Shown piece after piece: positions 1-11,700 of a stretch of 64,000 nucleotides of DNA; positions within the stretch are counted from its first letter, which is position 1; every line of letters starts with the position of its first letter. The translations under genes and the position numbers were made by a program. The stretch is from Sapria himalayana (lineage: Eukaryota; Streptophyta; Magnoliopsida; Malpighiales; Rafflesiaceae): NCBI GenBank assembly GCA_029783825.1, contig JAREIK010002450.1, positions 3,093,022 through 3,157,021 of the forward strand, in the 5' to 3' direction. The notes under the pieces are model-generated. The model saw nothing but the letters and a program-made list of their open reading frames with translations, ran no database searches and had not been told where the DNA came from.

Positions 1-1286
1 TGTGAATGTTAATTTTGTTATGGTTTTACTTTGCTTTTCATTCTATGCTCTATGGATGAAAATATCTAACATGTGGGTAATCTAAATTCAAAATTGTGAT
101 TATATATTAATGCTTTTCATTGTACATTTGCTATGAGATTATTGAGAGTTAGTAGTTTATGACTTATTTTTTTAGAGAGGAGAAGAATCATATAAAAGAT
201 TAACTATCTAACTATTACTAGGTTCACCTTGACGTAGCTTTTTGCATATTAACATATCTGATCACATGTATTTTTGAAAAAGTTTGTATGTAAAGAAATT
301 GATTTGAGCACCAAATAGCACAAAAAAAGATTGACTATAAATTTTTATATTTTTATTTGAGATAATATTATCTTTTAAAAAAATAAAAGACAATTATTTT
401 GAGATCCAGTATAGATGAAGAATTCATGACGATATAGATAATTATTTTTGAGAAATTTTTAGATCATATATATTTTTGGTGAAAATGGATATTTGTTTTC
501 TTTTCTCATGGTAGTTTACAAGTAGGTGAAATACATAGAAGTCAATTGATTTATTTTCAATAAAAAGGTTTATGATTACACTATTGTTATAAAATATAAT
601 CTATTAATTGATATTTATTTAATTGATATTTTCATGAATATCTCAAAAAGGTTTCAACTAATTATTTTTTTTCATGTTTGGTATTTTGGATAATTACACA
701 CCAACTTGAGAGGATTATTATCGTTTTAATTTATTTTTTACTTTATTTTTTATGGATAGTAGCACTAAATATGTGGGCTGCCTATTCCAACATTAGTGTT
801 ATAGTTTTTAAATTTCAATTGTATATTTGTTATGAGATTGATTTTTGTTGTTTATGGTTTTGTTTTCTATATATAGCATAAAATAAATTGTTTATATTTT
901 CACAAATATCTTAGATATATTTACTTGTTTTTTTTCCCAAGTTAATGGTACAAGAGATTCATATGTCTGCTTGAATAAGTGTCCTGGTTGTATAACATGC
1001 TTTTCATGTATATGTTTTTAATTGGTTTATGTAAAACACTTTTGTTAATAAAGATGTTCTAACATTTTTGACATGTAAGCATGTTTTTATGGTCATTTTT
1101 TTCTCTGTGAAAAATATAATTTGTACCCTAGTTGTTTTTGCTGTAACATAATGGTATGAAGTAAATATAGAGGTCTTTCATTCTATGAATCATAAGTATA
1201 TTTTTTTTGTGAATCATAAAGAAATGTTACTATCTTCTACTTTGTAATTGAACCACAGTTCATTTAATGCAAGATTCATATTTCAG
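1..1286. other. AT-rich non-coding DNA with an internal duplication
   Basis: No convincing coding frame is seen. A stretch near 50-150 (TATGGATG, ACATGTGGG, TTTGCTATGAGATT) resembles one near 740-850 (TATGGATA, ATATGTGGG, TTTGTTATGAGATT), so part of this DNA is an old duplication about 690 bp apart. If the block at 1287 is an exon, this is intron or upstream DNA. Open frames here are T-rich and hydrophobic and look fortuitous. Confidence 0.5.
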
Positions 1287-1350
1287 GATTTTAACTCAAG
1301 GAGATGGTCAAGAAGCTTGTAATTTTCTTCATGCAGCAGGACCTTTGAAG
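1287..1350 (+). CDS. Exon-like block, unknown protein
   Basis: A 64-bp block lies between a good acceptor (ATATTTCAG) and a strong donor (AAG followed by GTATGT). One frame is open through it and gives the compact peptide GDGQEACNFLHAAGPLK at its end. It begins with one base of a split codon and ends in phase 0. Its base composition is less AT-rich than the surroundings. I do not recognise the family. The end phase fits the blocks at 26287, 26579 and 32067, so it may be an exon of a gene with very long introns. A captured gene fragment or chance are alternatives. Confidence 0.42.
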
Positions 1351-2150
1351 GTATGTTTACATATGTTATATGTATATTGTTAAGCATGTTTGATTTTTAT
1401 TTTATCATGTTTTTGAAAAATAGAAATATACAAACCTAGTCTTTTAACTTGGTTTTGTATTAGTGTATGTAGAAGTTGAGATTAATTTTTTGAGTACTTA
1501 ATTTTTCTATTGAGTTTGTTGTAGTTTTTTTTTTCTATTTTTAGTTTGTTCCATTTCGTGTATTTTGTTTATGATAAAGACAACTAACTTGCTGACTACC
1601 CTAGGCTGGGTGCTCTTATCATAAAATAAATAACAAAAAAAATTTTAAATTTAAATAAATCTCAATAGTTATTATAGCTAATAATATAAATCCAAGACTC
1701 TTTTGTTTTTTATTTATTTTTAAATATGTGAATTATTTACTTTTGTGAATTGGCTTTCTACACAACTCATTGATAATAAAGATTTTTGTTTTATTGATTT
1801 TGTTTTGCATGATCAAAAGATTTTGTAGACGATTTTATTTAGTTTTGAGTATGATGGTTTGTAGTTGTTCTTTTTTATTGTTATAAAATCTTCAAATTAT
1901 TTGAGTGTAATTAATTTTTTAATTGTCCATTCTTGTCTTCGTTTTTCATTTCAGCCCCAATTAAAAATTTATAGATTGTAGAATAAAAAAATCTCAAGAT
2001 TAGATTGTGGGGCATTTCAAATAAAAAAGTATATCTGGGTGGGTTTCTATTCTTGCTCATCATAATTATGTGAATAATAATCTTTTTAAATCAAATTTAT
2101 TCAAATGTATGAGGATTTTGGTGAGTTTAGACTTGTGAAAATTATAATCA
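1351..2150. other. AT-rich DNA with an LTR-like scrap
   Basis: No gene is visible. Around 1585-1635 the words GACTACCC and GGGTGCTCTTATCA resemble the LTR edge motif seen near 2225, 24685, 31085 and 46555 in this window, suggesting a small copia LTR fragment in minus orientation. Confidence 0.35.
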
Positions 2151-2159
2151 ACAAAAAAT

Positions 2160-2440
2160 ATTTAATAATAATTAGTATACAAGTAATCCCTTATAAAATT
2201 AGCAAGTAGGATTAGGAAAACTCATATATTGAGTATTCTCATCAAAAAGACAATAAAAATTATAAGAAATATAATAGTTGTAAATCATCATGCCTCCCTC
2301 AATTTGGTGTGTAAATGTTTTGAGTACTAAGATTGGAAGAGAAAAAAAAAGTTGGCATATTTAGATCATTCATAAAGATTTATGCTAGTTTCTCTATTAT
2401 TTAGATATATATTATAATAATTATCTTATCCTGAATAATC
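2160..2440 (-). repeat. Copia LTR remnant
   Basis: The motif ATATTGAGTATTCTCATC with its AT-rich neighbourhood matches LTR-like segments near 24690, 31090 and 46560, and in reverse complement near 38795 and 46270. It lies directly past the RNase H end of the minus-strand copia remnant at 2450-3600, where a 3' LTR is expected. Exact edges and target duplications are not visible. Confidence 0.4.
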
Positions 2441-2449
2441 TATATGTGC

Positions 2450-3600
2450 AATAAGTAATTATTCTATATGTGATTTGTCCTCTCGTGAAATATTAGGTTA
2501 GAGGAAACATATTTTATTGTCTGACTATCACATTAAATAATTATGAGAGAAAATAGTATATTTCTTATCTCTATGAGTAGTTATATCCAAAATATCTCGT
2601 AGATGATTGTTGACATTACTTTAAACTTTGCCTCTATACTAATTCTTAGAATCACTGTCTTTTATTTTTCTAGGAGATAAAGTTATTTTTTAAGAAAAAA
2701 TTTAAAATCTATCTTTGATCTTCTCTTAGTGTATGTTTGTGACCAACTCAAATTTTAATACCCGCATAATTATAAATATCTTAGATCCTCGAAAGAGATT
2801 CCAAGTTTTTGAGATTTTTTTACATACCTTATATGTGAAGAACTCCATGAAGGTGGGACTATCTATAAAAATCTAGGGTTCGTCTAACTATACTGATTAT
2901 ATATGTCATGTCTAGATTCTAATTTGATCACGGTTATATACTTAATATTCTTTATTATTCTCCTATAAATAGTAGAGTTAACTTTATAGATCATATTAGA
3001 ATTCAAATTAGTATTAAGATCAAAGGATACTTGCTGGAGCATAATCTTAATGTATAACCTTCATTAGATTATTAATGATATACCTTTAATGTAACAAAAT
3101 AATATCTCTTATTGAATAAGTTAGTTGTGCCAAGAAAATATCTAAATTTATCCGTATATTTTGTTTGAAATTGTGATTGAAAGTACTCTTTGAGTTTGAT
3201 TATTATGAACTCGTTATTATCCAAAATCAGAATGTCATTCTCGTAAATAATCAATAAAATTACATTGTCATCAAGACTCATTTGCAAAAATAAAGAAAAA
3301 AATATAATATTCATGTTACAACCAAAAATGGTGATTGCTTATAAAAATTTTGTAAATCTTACTATTGATGCTTGCTTATGAAAATTTTTAAATCAGACTA
3401 TTGGTGATTGCTTTAAGTTGTACAATATTTTTTATAATCTATAAATTATATTGGACTATGCTACTTAATGCTTAAATGGTTTGTCCATGTGCACTTTCTT
3501 CTTATTATTTTCGTAAAGAAATATATTCTTCATGTCTAACTTGTGTATCATTAATCTATGAAAAGTTGCTAGTTAAATAAGAATCCATATTAATAACATC
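2450..3600 (-). pseudogene. Ty1/copia reverse transcriptase-RNase H remnant
   Basis: Read on the minus strand, this is a decayed copia pol segment in the expected order. First comes a KNIFLYENNKKKVHMDKP-like stretch, the counterpart of 'NAFLNGDLEEEVYMEQP'. Then LYNLKQSP (for LYGLKQSPRAW), and YENDILIL in place of the YVDDILI catalytic box, followed by YFLGT. Next is VNYLTI, where copia has 'LIYLTVTRPDI', and an LRYVK-like stretch. The only sizeable open frame is 3072-3314. Stops and shifts are frequent, so it is non-functional. It belongs to the same family as the minus-strand copies at 17-24.6 and 27-31 kb. Confidence 0.8.
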
Positions 3601-4760
3601 TTGGTTGTTTGATAAAAAATATCTTGGTATTTTATATTATATGCCTGAGCGAATCTTTTTGCGCTATGTCTCACCTTAAAGTGATTTATTTTTATCTTTA
3701 GACATATCTTCATATTGAACACTTGTAATCAATAATAAATATTCCCAATGAATGAGATACTAGTTCTTAATCTTATTGAAGTGGTGATCATTTATCTCTT
3801 TCATCATGGATTGACACCATTATTAATGAGATAGTATCTCATAAGGGGATGTGGGTATCAAAGTAATACAGAAAATAAAATAAAAACAAAATAATAACAT
3901 GATAAAATTTATAAAATTGAGTATTTAGTTCAACTTCTATATCCTTTTTGAAGAGTGATCGGAAGGTCAATATAATAAAAGTTGGGTGCAAGATCAACTT
4001 GCTTTTTTGTATGTTCATCTCAGGTTTGAGTAGGTTAAGTATGTCTTATTCTTTCAATATAAGCTTTAGGTCTTGCATGGTCAAGTTTTGTAGTTTTTGG
4101 CTCAACATGAGCATGTACTTGGAAGAACTCATAGTTGTATGGACTTGAAAAAGATTTGTCTTCTTTGGAAATCCCACTCTTTAAAATCAATTTTATCTAT
4201 ATTTATTGGTAGATATGATGACTTATGAGGAATATCATATTATGAACTAAGAAGTTTAGTTGTAGTTGATCGATGATTCTTTCTCTTCTAACATGTAGTC
4301 CAAGAAGAATCATAAATGTGAAAGGAAAAGTAATAGATCTAGGTGTAATTTTTGAACTCACATCCTTCTTATATTTGTAAAAAGAGTTTTGCTCAAAAAA
4401 AATAATATAAAATATTCTTTAAAATTCTATCAATTTCTAGATAAATATATTGGTATCTTCATTGAGTTCTGGAGTATCTAATATAGACACATCTCAAAGT
4501 TCAGATGTCAATGTATCCAATCTTAGAGAGAAATCAATGAGAAAATAAGTATATTCAAAATTTTGAGAGCCAAACTCAATTATGTCTCTCGAAGATATAG
4601 GATCTGAAAGGATTTATATTGAGAAATAATAGAATAAGACATCTAATTGATGTGATAGATTCCAATGCAAATTATATCTCACTAAAAATATTTTGAAATA
4701 TTTTTCTCAGGTATGATTGTCCGAGTGATTTAATCAGACATTTATTTTTCTTTTAGGCAT
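3600..4760 (-). pseudogene. Copia pol remnant upstream of RT
   Basis: No single domain is readable, but the stretch aligns in order with 27220-28450 and 29440-29600. Shared words are ATACTAGTTCT, GATAGTATCTCATAAGG/GATAATATCTCATAAGG, the TTGGTAG block and the TAATAGATCTAG/TAATGGATCTAG block. Position relative to the RT at 2450-3600 implies the integrase-to-RT interval of a minus-strand copia element. Heavily decayed. Confidence 0.55.
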
Positions 4761-5225
4761 CTCATGATACATATAAGTGTATATATTCTAATGCATTATG
4801 ATACATATTATAAGTATTGAATATGTCTAGCATATATTCTAATGCATTATGATTTTTGATTTTGTTAATATTTTTATTAAATCAATTTGTAATAATTTTA
4901 TGAAATATCATAAAAATAAAAGACATGTATTTTCATTAAAAACATATTACTATGTATATCCTGAGTTATCATTAATAAAGTTATTATTATTCGGAGTCTT
5001 GTTATAACTATCATATCTAGTATCGTAATATGTAAATATATTATCTAATTTTTTGTGAATCTAATCATCTGGTTCTTTTGCTTGGTACATACAGGTAGAT
5101 ATGTATTTTAATATATATTTTTTTTACCTTAATTTTATAATTCATATAGGTAGCCAGGTAATGAAGAGAGAATAAATAACTAATATTATAAATATTTGGT
5201 TACTATTTTAATATTCATAACACTA
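4760..5225. other. AT-rich DNA, no gene seen
   Basis: Very AT-rich, with ATTCTAATGCATTATGAT repeated near 4787 and 4838. Nothing coding is recognisable. It probably continues the copia remnant to its left. Confidence 0.3.
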
Positions 5226-5229
5226 ATAT

Positions 5230-5890
5230 CATGGTGTTATCTATACATGTTAAACATATTATTAATATTATATATGCATTCAAGTACAATGCAAGTGATT
5301 GGAATGTATACAGACGAACACATATTTATTATATCATAAAAAATTTTTATGAATTTTAAAAATAAAATTTTTCTCATAGTTTGAATTTAAAATAATAAAT
5401 TTATTACTTTTATTATTAACATAGTTGGATATTATATTTTGGTAGCCAAAATATAATTCTAACATCATAATAGTAAAATTTTAATGGTGTCTAATATTTG
5501 TTTAAAATTTTTTCTTTTTTAGGCTCTTTGACAAACATAATGAAATTTTTATTTTCTACTAGGTGTCCTCTAAACATGCTAAATATACTTTTAATATTGT
5601 ATATACATCCAAATGCAATGTAAATGATTGAAGTATACACAGACGAATACATATTTATTATATCATAAAAAATTTTAGGAATTTTAAAAATAAAATATCT
5701 CATAGTTTGAATCATTAGTAATTTCATCATTTTTATTATTAATTTAATTAGATATCATGTTTTGATAGCCAACATATGATTTTAATATTATCTAAGTAAA
5801 ATTATAATTATGTCTAATATTCTCTTACATTTTTTAGAGCCTCTGACAAATAGGGTGTGAAATTCTTGTTGTGTACTAGGTGTCATAAGA
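5230..5890. repeat. Tandem duplication, period about 329 bp
   Basis: Two diverged direct copies. CAGACGAACACATATTTATT at 5311 recurs as CAGACGAATACATATTTATT at 5640. The words CTCATAGTTTGAAT, TAGCCAA and CTTTGACAAA/CTCTGACAAA recur in the same order. A single copy of the unit is present in reverse complement at about 42310-42660. Probably part of an LTR or untranslated region of an unclassified retroelement; no protein is encoded. Confidence 0.7.
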
Positions 5891-6700
5891 TATTTTAATA
5901 AATTTTTTCTATTTTTTAATATGAAAGAAATTCTTTGTATTCTTACTTACTATATTAAGTTAATTATATGACAAATATATCTAATATAAAAAATGTCAAC
6001 TAAGAATTCATCTTTTATGTATCTAATAAATATTTTAATTACGACACTATTATTTGAAGTATTATTGAATATAATATTAATAATTTTATTTTGAATATTA
6101 TATTTTCTAAAAATTCTTGTTAAATATTTATATATGATGAAGTCATTATTAGAATGATGGAGTTCAAAAAATTTTAAAATTTATTTATTTAGTTTCACTT
6201 AGAATCAATATAGTAAGTAGTGAGACGTATTAATGTAATAAGTTTGGATAATGTATTTCCAAAAGTTAATCCAGATATCAAATGTTTTGGAAAATTTTAT
6301 AAGTTCGTTAATTATTATTATATTTTTAATTTAAAATATTTTATTATGTCATTTATACTTTTTGAACTAGGAATTTTATTGATAACCATGCTGAAAGTAG
6401 GTTTCCATAACATGAACAACTTTATGATCTTTTAAAAATTTAATCAAAAATCTTATAATAATAATAATAATAATTTTTTTGGGATCCAATGTTACATTTT
6501 TTTTTGTGTATTGATTGACATGTCTTTCGGATAACTAGTATCATTACTATATATATATATATTACTAATATATAAAATATACATAATTTTCTTTGATACT
6601 CATAATATTTTTATTTTTAATTATGTTAAAGTGTGTCTAGTCTATTGAAATTTATATATTTTTAAATTTTTTAGGTAAATGAGTATAGACAATGAGAGTG
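5890..6700. repeat. AT-rich repeat, inverted relative to 41.8-42.3 kb
   Basis: The segment with TTAAGTTAATTATATGACA and ATATCTAATATAAAAA near 5955 matches the reverse complement of about 42060-42260. Together with 5230-5890 it forms a roughly 1-1.5 kb repeat whose inverted relative sits 36 kb away. A (AT)n run is at 6551-6560. No coding capacity is seen. Confidence 0.55.
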
Positions 6701-7390
6701 AAGCTAGTTTTGGCTTCGAACTTTTTGTCTGGTTCTCGTTATTATCTATATTTAGGTTTATTTCATTTTTATTATATTAACTATTTATCTTTTTTTTCTT
6801 AATATGTTAGACTAGACTAGAAGTAGGAGAATAAGATAAATATTTTTAAGTTTTTTACTTATATTTTTAATTTATTTATTAATCTAATAAAATTAAATCA
6901 AATAAATTAATTTCAACACAATCATAATGTGTACCTTAATTTTGTGTGCAGTAGATATTTTTGATTTTTATCTTATATTCTCATGCCTAGAAGTCATATA
7001 TAATTACCTAACTAAGATTGACAATCCATAAAATTAAAATTATAATTTTTTTAAAAAAAACTAGGCACAAATAGAGCATAATGTTAATATAAGAACCATG
7101 AGATGAGAAGAGAGGAGATAACTAATAATTATTAAAAAAATAAAATTATATCAATATGTTATTTATATATTTTTTTTATTTTTATAATATTTTTTAGGTA
7201 GAAATCCAACTATCGTTGGATTTTTACAAATGAATTGTTGGATGCAATTTGATTGCTCAAAATACTATAAAAAGTTATTTTTTAAAATTACAATTGACAT
7301 GACAATGATATGTGTTGTCCTATCGATATTCTATTTTCATGCTCAAATGGGCAAAAAATAGAGGCAATCATTTTTAAAAAGGGCTATTTT
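6700..7390. other. AT-rich DNA, no gene seen
   Basis: Short A and T tracts and no open frame of note. I see no repeat match elsewhere in the window. Confidence 0.3.
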
Positions 7391-7394
7391 AAAA

Positions 7395-7660
7395 AAAAAA
7401 ATCAACCATGCCACAAGCCGTGTTGGCATGCCATGTATGCGAGCCATTCCATTAGTTGTGTTGGCATGGCACAGACGTAGGTCATATCTGCATGTTGGGC
7501 ACGTGGGTCATATCTGCATGGTAGGCACATGGGTCATATCGGCATGCTAGGCATGTGGGTTGTGCTTGGCACGATATTAGGCATGCATGGCTTTGGCCTA
7601 GCATGAGCCCTGTCATAGTCTGACATGTTTATGGTCCATGCATTATTGAATCAGGCTATG
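7395..7660. mobile_element. Decayed GC-richer element fragment with 26-bp triplication
   Basis: This CATGCC/GGCATG-rich island resembles hAT ends that have lost C to T, as at 35.56-37.07 and 57.64-58.16 kb. It holds three direct 26-bp units starting at 7480, 7506 and 7532, each beginning GGTCATATC. No TAGAGGTGTCAA terminus is present. Its partner may be the similar island at 8780-9010, with the copia fragment lying between them. Confidence 0.4.
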
Positions 7661-7929
7661 CCTCGTGTTTCCTTGCTCATTTGACAATGCTATAGGAGTA
7701 TCAGCACATGATATCTGATGAATTATTTCGTGCTCCTTAAAGAACATGAAAACTGATGAAAAGTTTATTCTAATACATTATTACTCATCAATATCTTAAT
7801 ATTACATAAAACTAAATATTTACACATTCATTAAAAGTTTATAAAAAATAAAAAAATATTCGTTAAATGCTAGCAACCATGTAAATCTTGTAATAATAAT
7901 CAAGAAAAATAACAAAAAATTACATGTTA

Positions 7930-8570
7930 TCACATGTGATAGTCTTACAAGTTTTCTAAATATCTAAGGGTATCAGATGGAATGAGTTCCTCCTAGTATT
8001 CTTTTGGTCTGTCAAATACAAAGCTCTAGTATTTTTTCAAAGGTGACAGCCTCATAATCAATAGATATTATTTTTCTGATGCTCAACTTTAAAATTTTTA
8101 GTTTATCAATACAAGGATGTCCATGTCGAGAGTGAATAGCTAATGGATCAATTGTAGGCAGACATGTATAACGGCTCATATGAGTTGAGAATAAATACAA
8201 ATTACTTGTTGCATGGATATTTGCTCATAAATCTACAATTCATGAATATTGAGTGAGGTGGTGAGTAGAACATACAATAAATGTGAACATGTCCATGTTA
8301 GTAATACAATGAATAGAATCTAGCATACTACTCTAAGGAAGTATTATTGTAACATGACCACTGGAAGTATTATGATAGACTTTGTTTTGAAAGTCTATCA
8401 TAACTTAAGATGTAATGTCCAACACCTCTTTCAAGTATGTCTCATCATTTTACAAAAGGTACAGGTCAATATTATTTTTGTCTCTCAAGATATCTCTACT
8501 CGGTTTCTCAGCTCTCTTGTTGTTACTATGTGACAAAGATATTGTGGTACTATGACTGAATCCAAGTGGT
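7930..8570 (-). pseudogene. Copia protease / GAG-pre-integrase remnant
   Basis: On the minus strand the frame at 8012-8200 contains AIHSRHGHPCIDKLKIL. This matches the copia GAG-pre-integrase signature (LVHSRLGHPxLDKLK), including the HxxxGHP zinc-finger entry. Further upstream, near 8220-8250, is IVDLxANIHAT, in the place of the protease motif IVDSGATDHMT, with stops. The fragment is flanked on both sides by CATGCC-rich islands, which suggests it was inserted into, or captured by, an older DNA element. Confidence 0.6.
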
Positions 8571-8779
8571 CTCATATTAAATCTAACTATTTTCTCATTT
8601 TTTATTTGCATAATACACTTCTCCATAAATATTAAAAAGATGTGTTGTTATACAAAATTTTTGAAATAAAAATTTTGTATGAATCAATACGCTTTCATAT
8701 AAAATTTTTAAAAATATAAATTTCACTTAATTTAAAATGACACATTATTTTTGGCCAAAAAGAAAAATGGTGAGGCTTC

Positions 8780-9012
8780 TATAATGATGCCACAGTGCAT
8801 TCTGCCATGTTAGTTCTCATATTGCTAGTGCCTATGTTGAAAAAACTAAAGTTACTCATCCAAAAACCATGGCATGAAATTGTTGTGCCTTACATGACAC
8901 ACCATGGTCCAAAGCTTGCCAATGGCACAACTTATTTCATGCTGGGCACAACTAGCACTAACAACTACAATGCATGCCTGACACATACTTGTCGTGCTGG
9001 CGTGAAATGATA
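8780..9012. mobile_element. Decayed GC-richer element fragment
   Basis: A second island rich in CATGCC, GGCACAACT and ATGACACACC, similar in style to 7395-7660. An open frame (8795-9010) exists but shows no recognisable protein and is best read as a by-product of composition. Possibly the other half of one old hAT-like element. Confidence 0.35.
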
Positions 9013-9019
9013 TAAATTG

Positions 9020-9470
9020 AGTTATCTCTTAGCCATAAGTCAGTCTTAGGCTCTACTTTTAAAACTTAAGAATAGACGAATATTTGTAGTTTGATATCAT
9101 TAAAAGATAAAAATAAAAATTCTAGAAAAATCAAAGAAGATCCGGTATAATATATATATTGTAATAAAATATATACTTGTAAGTGTATTGATTATATTAA
9201 ACACCTTATAAGATATGCTGAATGAAATAATATACTAAAAATATGGTATATTCAATCTCATGCAAACTCAATTGAGTATGAATGGTGAGTTCTTTGAATA
9301 TGAATTAATATGAAATTTATTGGTTCCTTTTATTTATCATCATGAGTTTGTAATAGAATGTATGATTAGGTTCGTTACTAACATTATTTTCTTGATTAGT
9401 TTTTTGCAAGATCATAACCAATCTCATTTATGTACACATATATTTAGTTCATTTATTGTAGGATTCATAT
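9020..9470. other. AT-rich DNA, no gene seen
   Basis: No coding signal and no repeat match that I can support. Confidence 0.3.
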
Positions 9471-9479
9471 GTTGATCAG

Positions 9480-10930
9480 TATGAATGATGTAATAAATAA
9501 ATTATAAATTGAAAAAATAAATAATAATTAATGACCTTAGAACACAAAGTAGAATAATCTTCGTGATGTCTAATATTTAGATTAGTCACGATGATAATAA
9601 ATGTTTATTTATCACCATTCACTTTGTAGATTCTAAGTAAAAACTAAAAAAATATTCGGATTTCATGAGATCCTAAATTATTATGATAGTTTTGTCATAT
9701 ATGAATACTATCAAGTATTTTTAGGAAATATAAAATATAAAATAAAATATATAATATAATTTTTGATTATGTGTTAAATAATGGAGTTCCTATAAGTATG
9801 TTCTTAAGAACATAAGAGATGATCTCTTAGGTAAGATTTTTCATAAAAATTATTAGATCATATGATAAACATAAGTCAAGTTGACGTAAATATAATTTTT
9901 TCCTCCTTAGAATATATATGAAATGTATTATAATATATTAGGATACCTAGCAGACTATAAGAGTTTTATACTCTATATAAGTTACTAGGCCTTAAAAAGA
10001 AAAATTTTTAAGTGGATATCAAATATCATTAGAATTATATATATTACATTAACTATCAACATGTAATATTTGTAAAATTAGAAAAATAATAATTGAAAAA
10101 TCATATTAGGACATAAAAATTTTATTTTTAAAGTTTTCTTAAAATTTTTAATGATTCAAAATGAATAGTTTCTTTATTAAATATAGAGAATCTAGATTTT
10201 TATGTCATGGCTATTGAAATAGAAAGGAAATGATAAAAAATACTTCTTTATTTTATCTTTTTATTGGTTCATTGTCTGTATAGATCCTAGAGTTCATATG
10301 AAATGGATGAAAAATATTATTAAATATATATCTACTTTCATGAATAAACCATGAGAATTGGAGGATATGATTTGTGAATAATTAAATAAGTATGATAGTT
10401 TTAAGATGATAGTTTAAAATAAGTATCTTTGTGAGTCTCTAAATATGGAGATTAATATTGTGTTTTAAGATGATGACTTTTTAATCTAGTTAATTAGAAG
10501 CAAATGTTATGGAGGTTTATTAAATAAGAGTAGATTGTCAAAATACTAAAATATTAATTATTATTGTATTTTATTTTTAAGTGATATGAAAATTCTGATA
10601 CATTGAGTTAGTAAAAATTATACGAATTTTTTTTTCTGCATAGTAGTTTTCTATTGATCCCTCGGTGTTTAGATTAATATCAGAGTTTGTGTTTTTATGA
10701 TTATGAATATGCTTTCAAATAGGAGGATCACACTACAACCAAATATTATTAATATTTTGTCATACTTAAAAGATTGAGATAATTGATTGATCAATCTTTA
10801 AGATAAAGTTAAAATATTGTAAATAGATGATATCATATATGAATATGATGATATTAAAACTATGAGTTGTGATAATTCTAAATCAGATAGTGTAACATTG
10901 AACTGACATAAAATTATTTGGAGTTTTTTT
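9480..10930 (+). repeat. Dispersed AT-rich repeat, copy 1 (pairs with 41.8-43.25 kb)
   Basis: Ordered matches to 41800-43250 run along the whole length: TAATTAATGACCTTAGAA/TAATTAATGAACTTAGAA, GATGTCTAATATTTAGA/GATGTTTAACATATGGA, TTTATTTTTAAAGTTTTCTT/TTTATTTTTAAAATTCTTGA, GAATAAGAGTA and TTAGTAAAAATTATACGAATTT/CTGGTGAAAATTATATGAATTT. AATATCAGAGTTTGTG at 10678-10693 resembles an initiator-Met primer-binding site, so the upstream part may be an LTR and the rest a leader or gag region. No protein is readable. Confidence 0.6.
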
Positions 10931-11099
10931 TTCTTGATTATAGATTTACATTTTCAGAATTAAATTTCAGTTTATTTTTTTAAATATTTTTTCTTATATT
11001 TTATAATAATCACATTCACAATGTAGTTTACATTTATATTTTAAGTAAAATCTGTATGTATATATATATATATATATTATTAATATATTAAATATAGAT

Positions 11100-11415
11100 A
11101 GCATGCTTGCTGCATGTAGCCTACATTTTATAGTTTGTTTGGCTAGTCCAAGTTGCCCTAGGCCCTGCTCGTCATCTGTGGCTGGTTGCAGGGCTAGGGT
11201 TCCAGCTTGGAGCTCGACACAGCTCTAGCTTGGCTTGGTATGCCTGAATTCCTCAGCTAGGCCATCATGTCATGTTGGGTCTGCCTCTCTCTGCACCATG
11301 ATGACACGAAATGTCCTCGAGGGAGAACCCATGGTGTGTCCAGCATGGCACGTGGCCTGGGCGGGCCTAAAAAATTTGGGTTGTGATGGTCAAACATGCC
11401 CGATTGACACCTCTT
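11100..11415 (+). mobile_element. hAT-family right-end fragment
   Basis: A GC-richer block ends in CCCGATTGACACCTCT at 11399-11414, the family right terminus TTGACACCTCTA with its last base changed. The matching left terminus and an 8-bp duplication were not found, so this is a truncated or badly decayed copy. Open frames inside (for example 11235-11438) follow the GC-rich composition and are not genes. Confidence 0.6.
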
Positions 11416-11700
11416 CATCGTTATTGTCTTTATCATAAAAGAAACTCAAGACACATTATGTTGATGCGTATTTTACTATTACAATTGCCAATATTACTAT
11501 CGCAGCCACAAAATGGATGGTGTTTATTCTCACTTGCACTGCCAAAGGTATGCTGTCACCAATGATCTTCGGAACTGGGAACACCTTGCCAAAAAATACT
11601 CTCAGATATCATTTGGTATAAAGAAAAAAAAAAGATTTTATTAAAAATTAAAATTAAAAATTAAAAATAAAAATTAAAGTCAAATTGGGATGCTTCCTCA
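11416..11700. other. Low-complexity AT DNA
   Basis: Includes an A-rich run of repeated AAAATTAA words at 11620-11680. No gene is seen. Confidence 0.4.

Noticed and set aside
678..881. Hydrophobic open frame of 67 codons
   Set aside because: T-rich composition gives Phe/Leu/Ile runs; no start context or homology.
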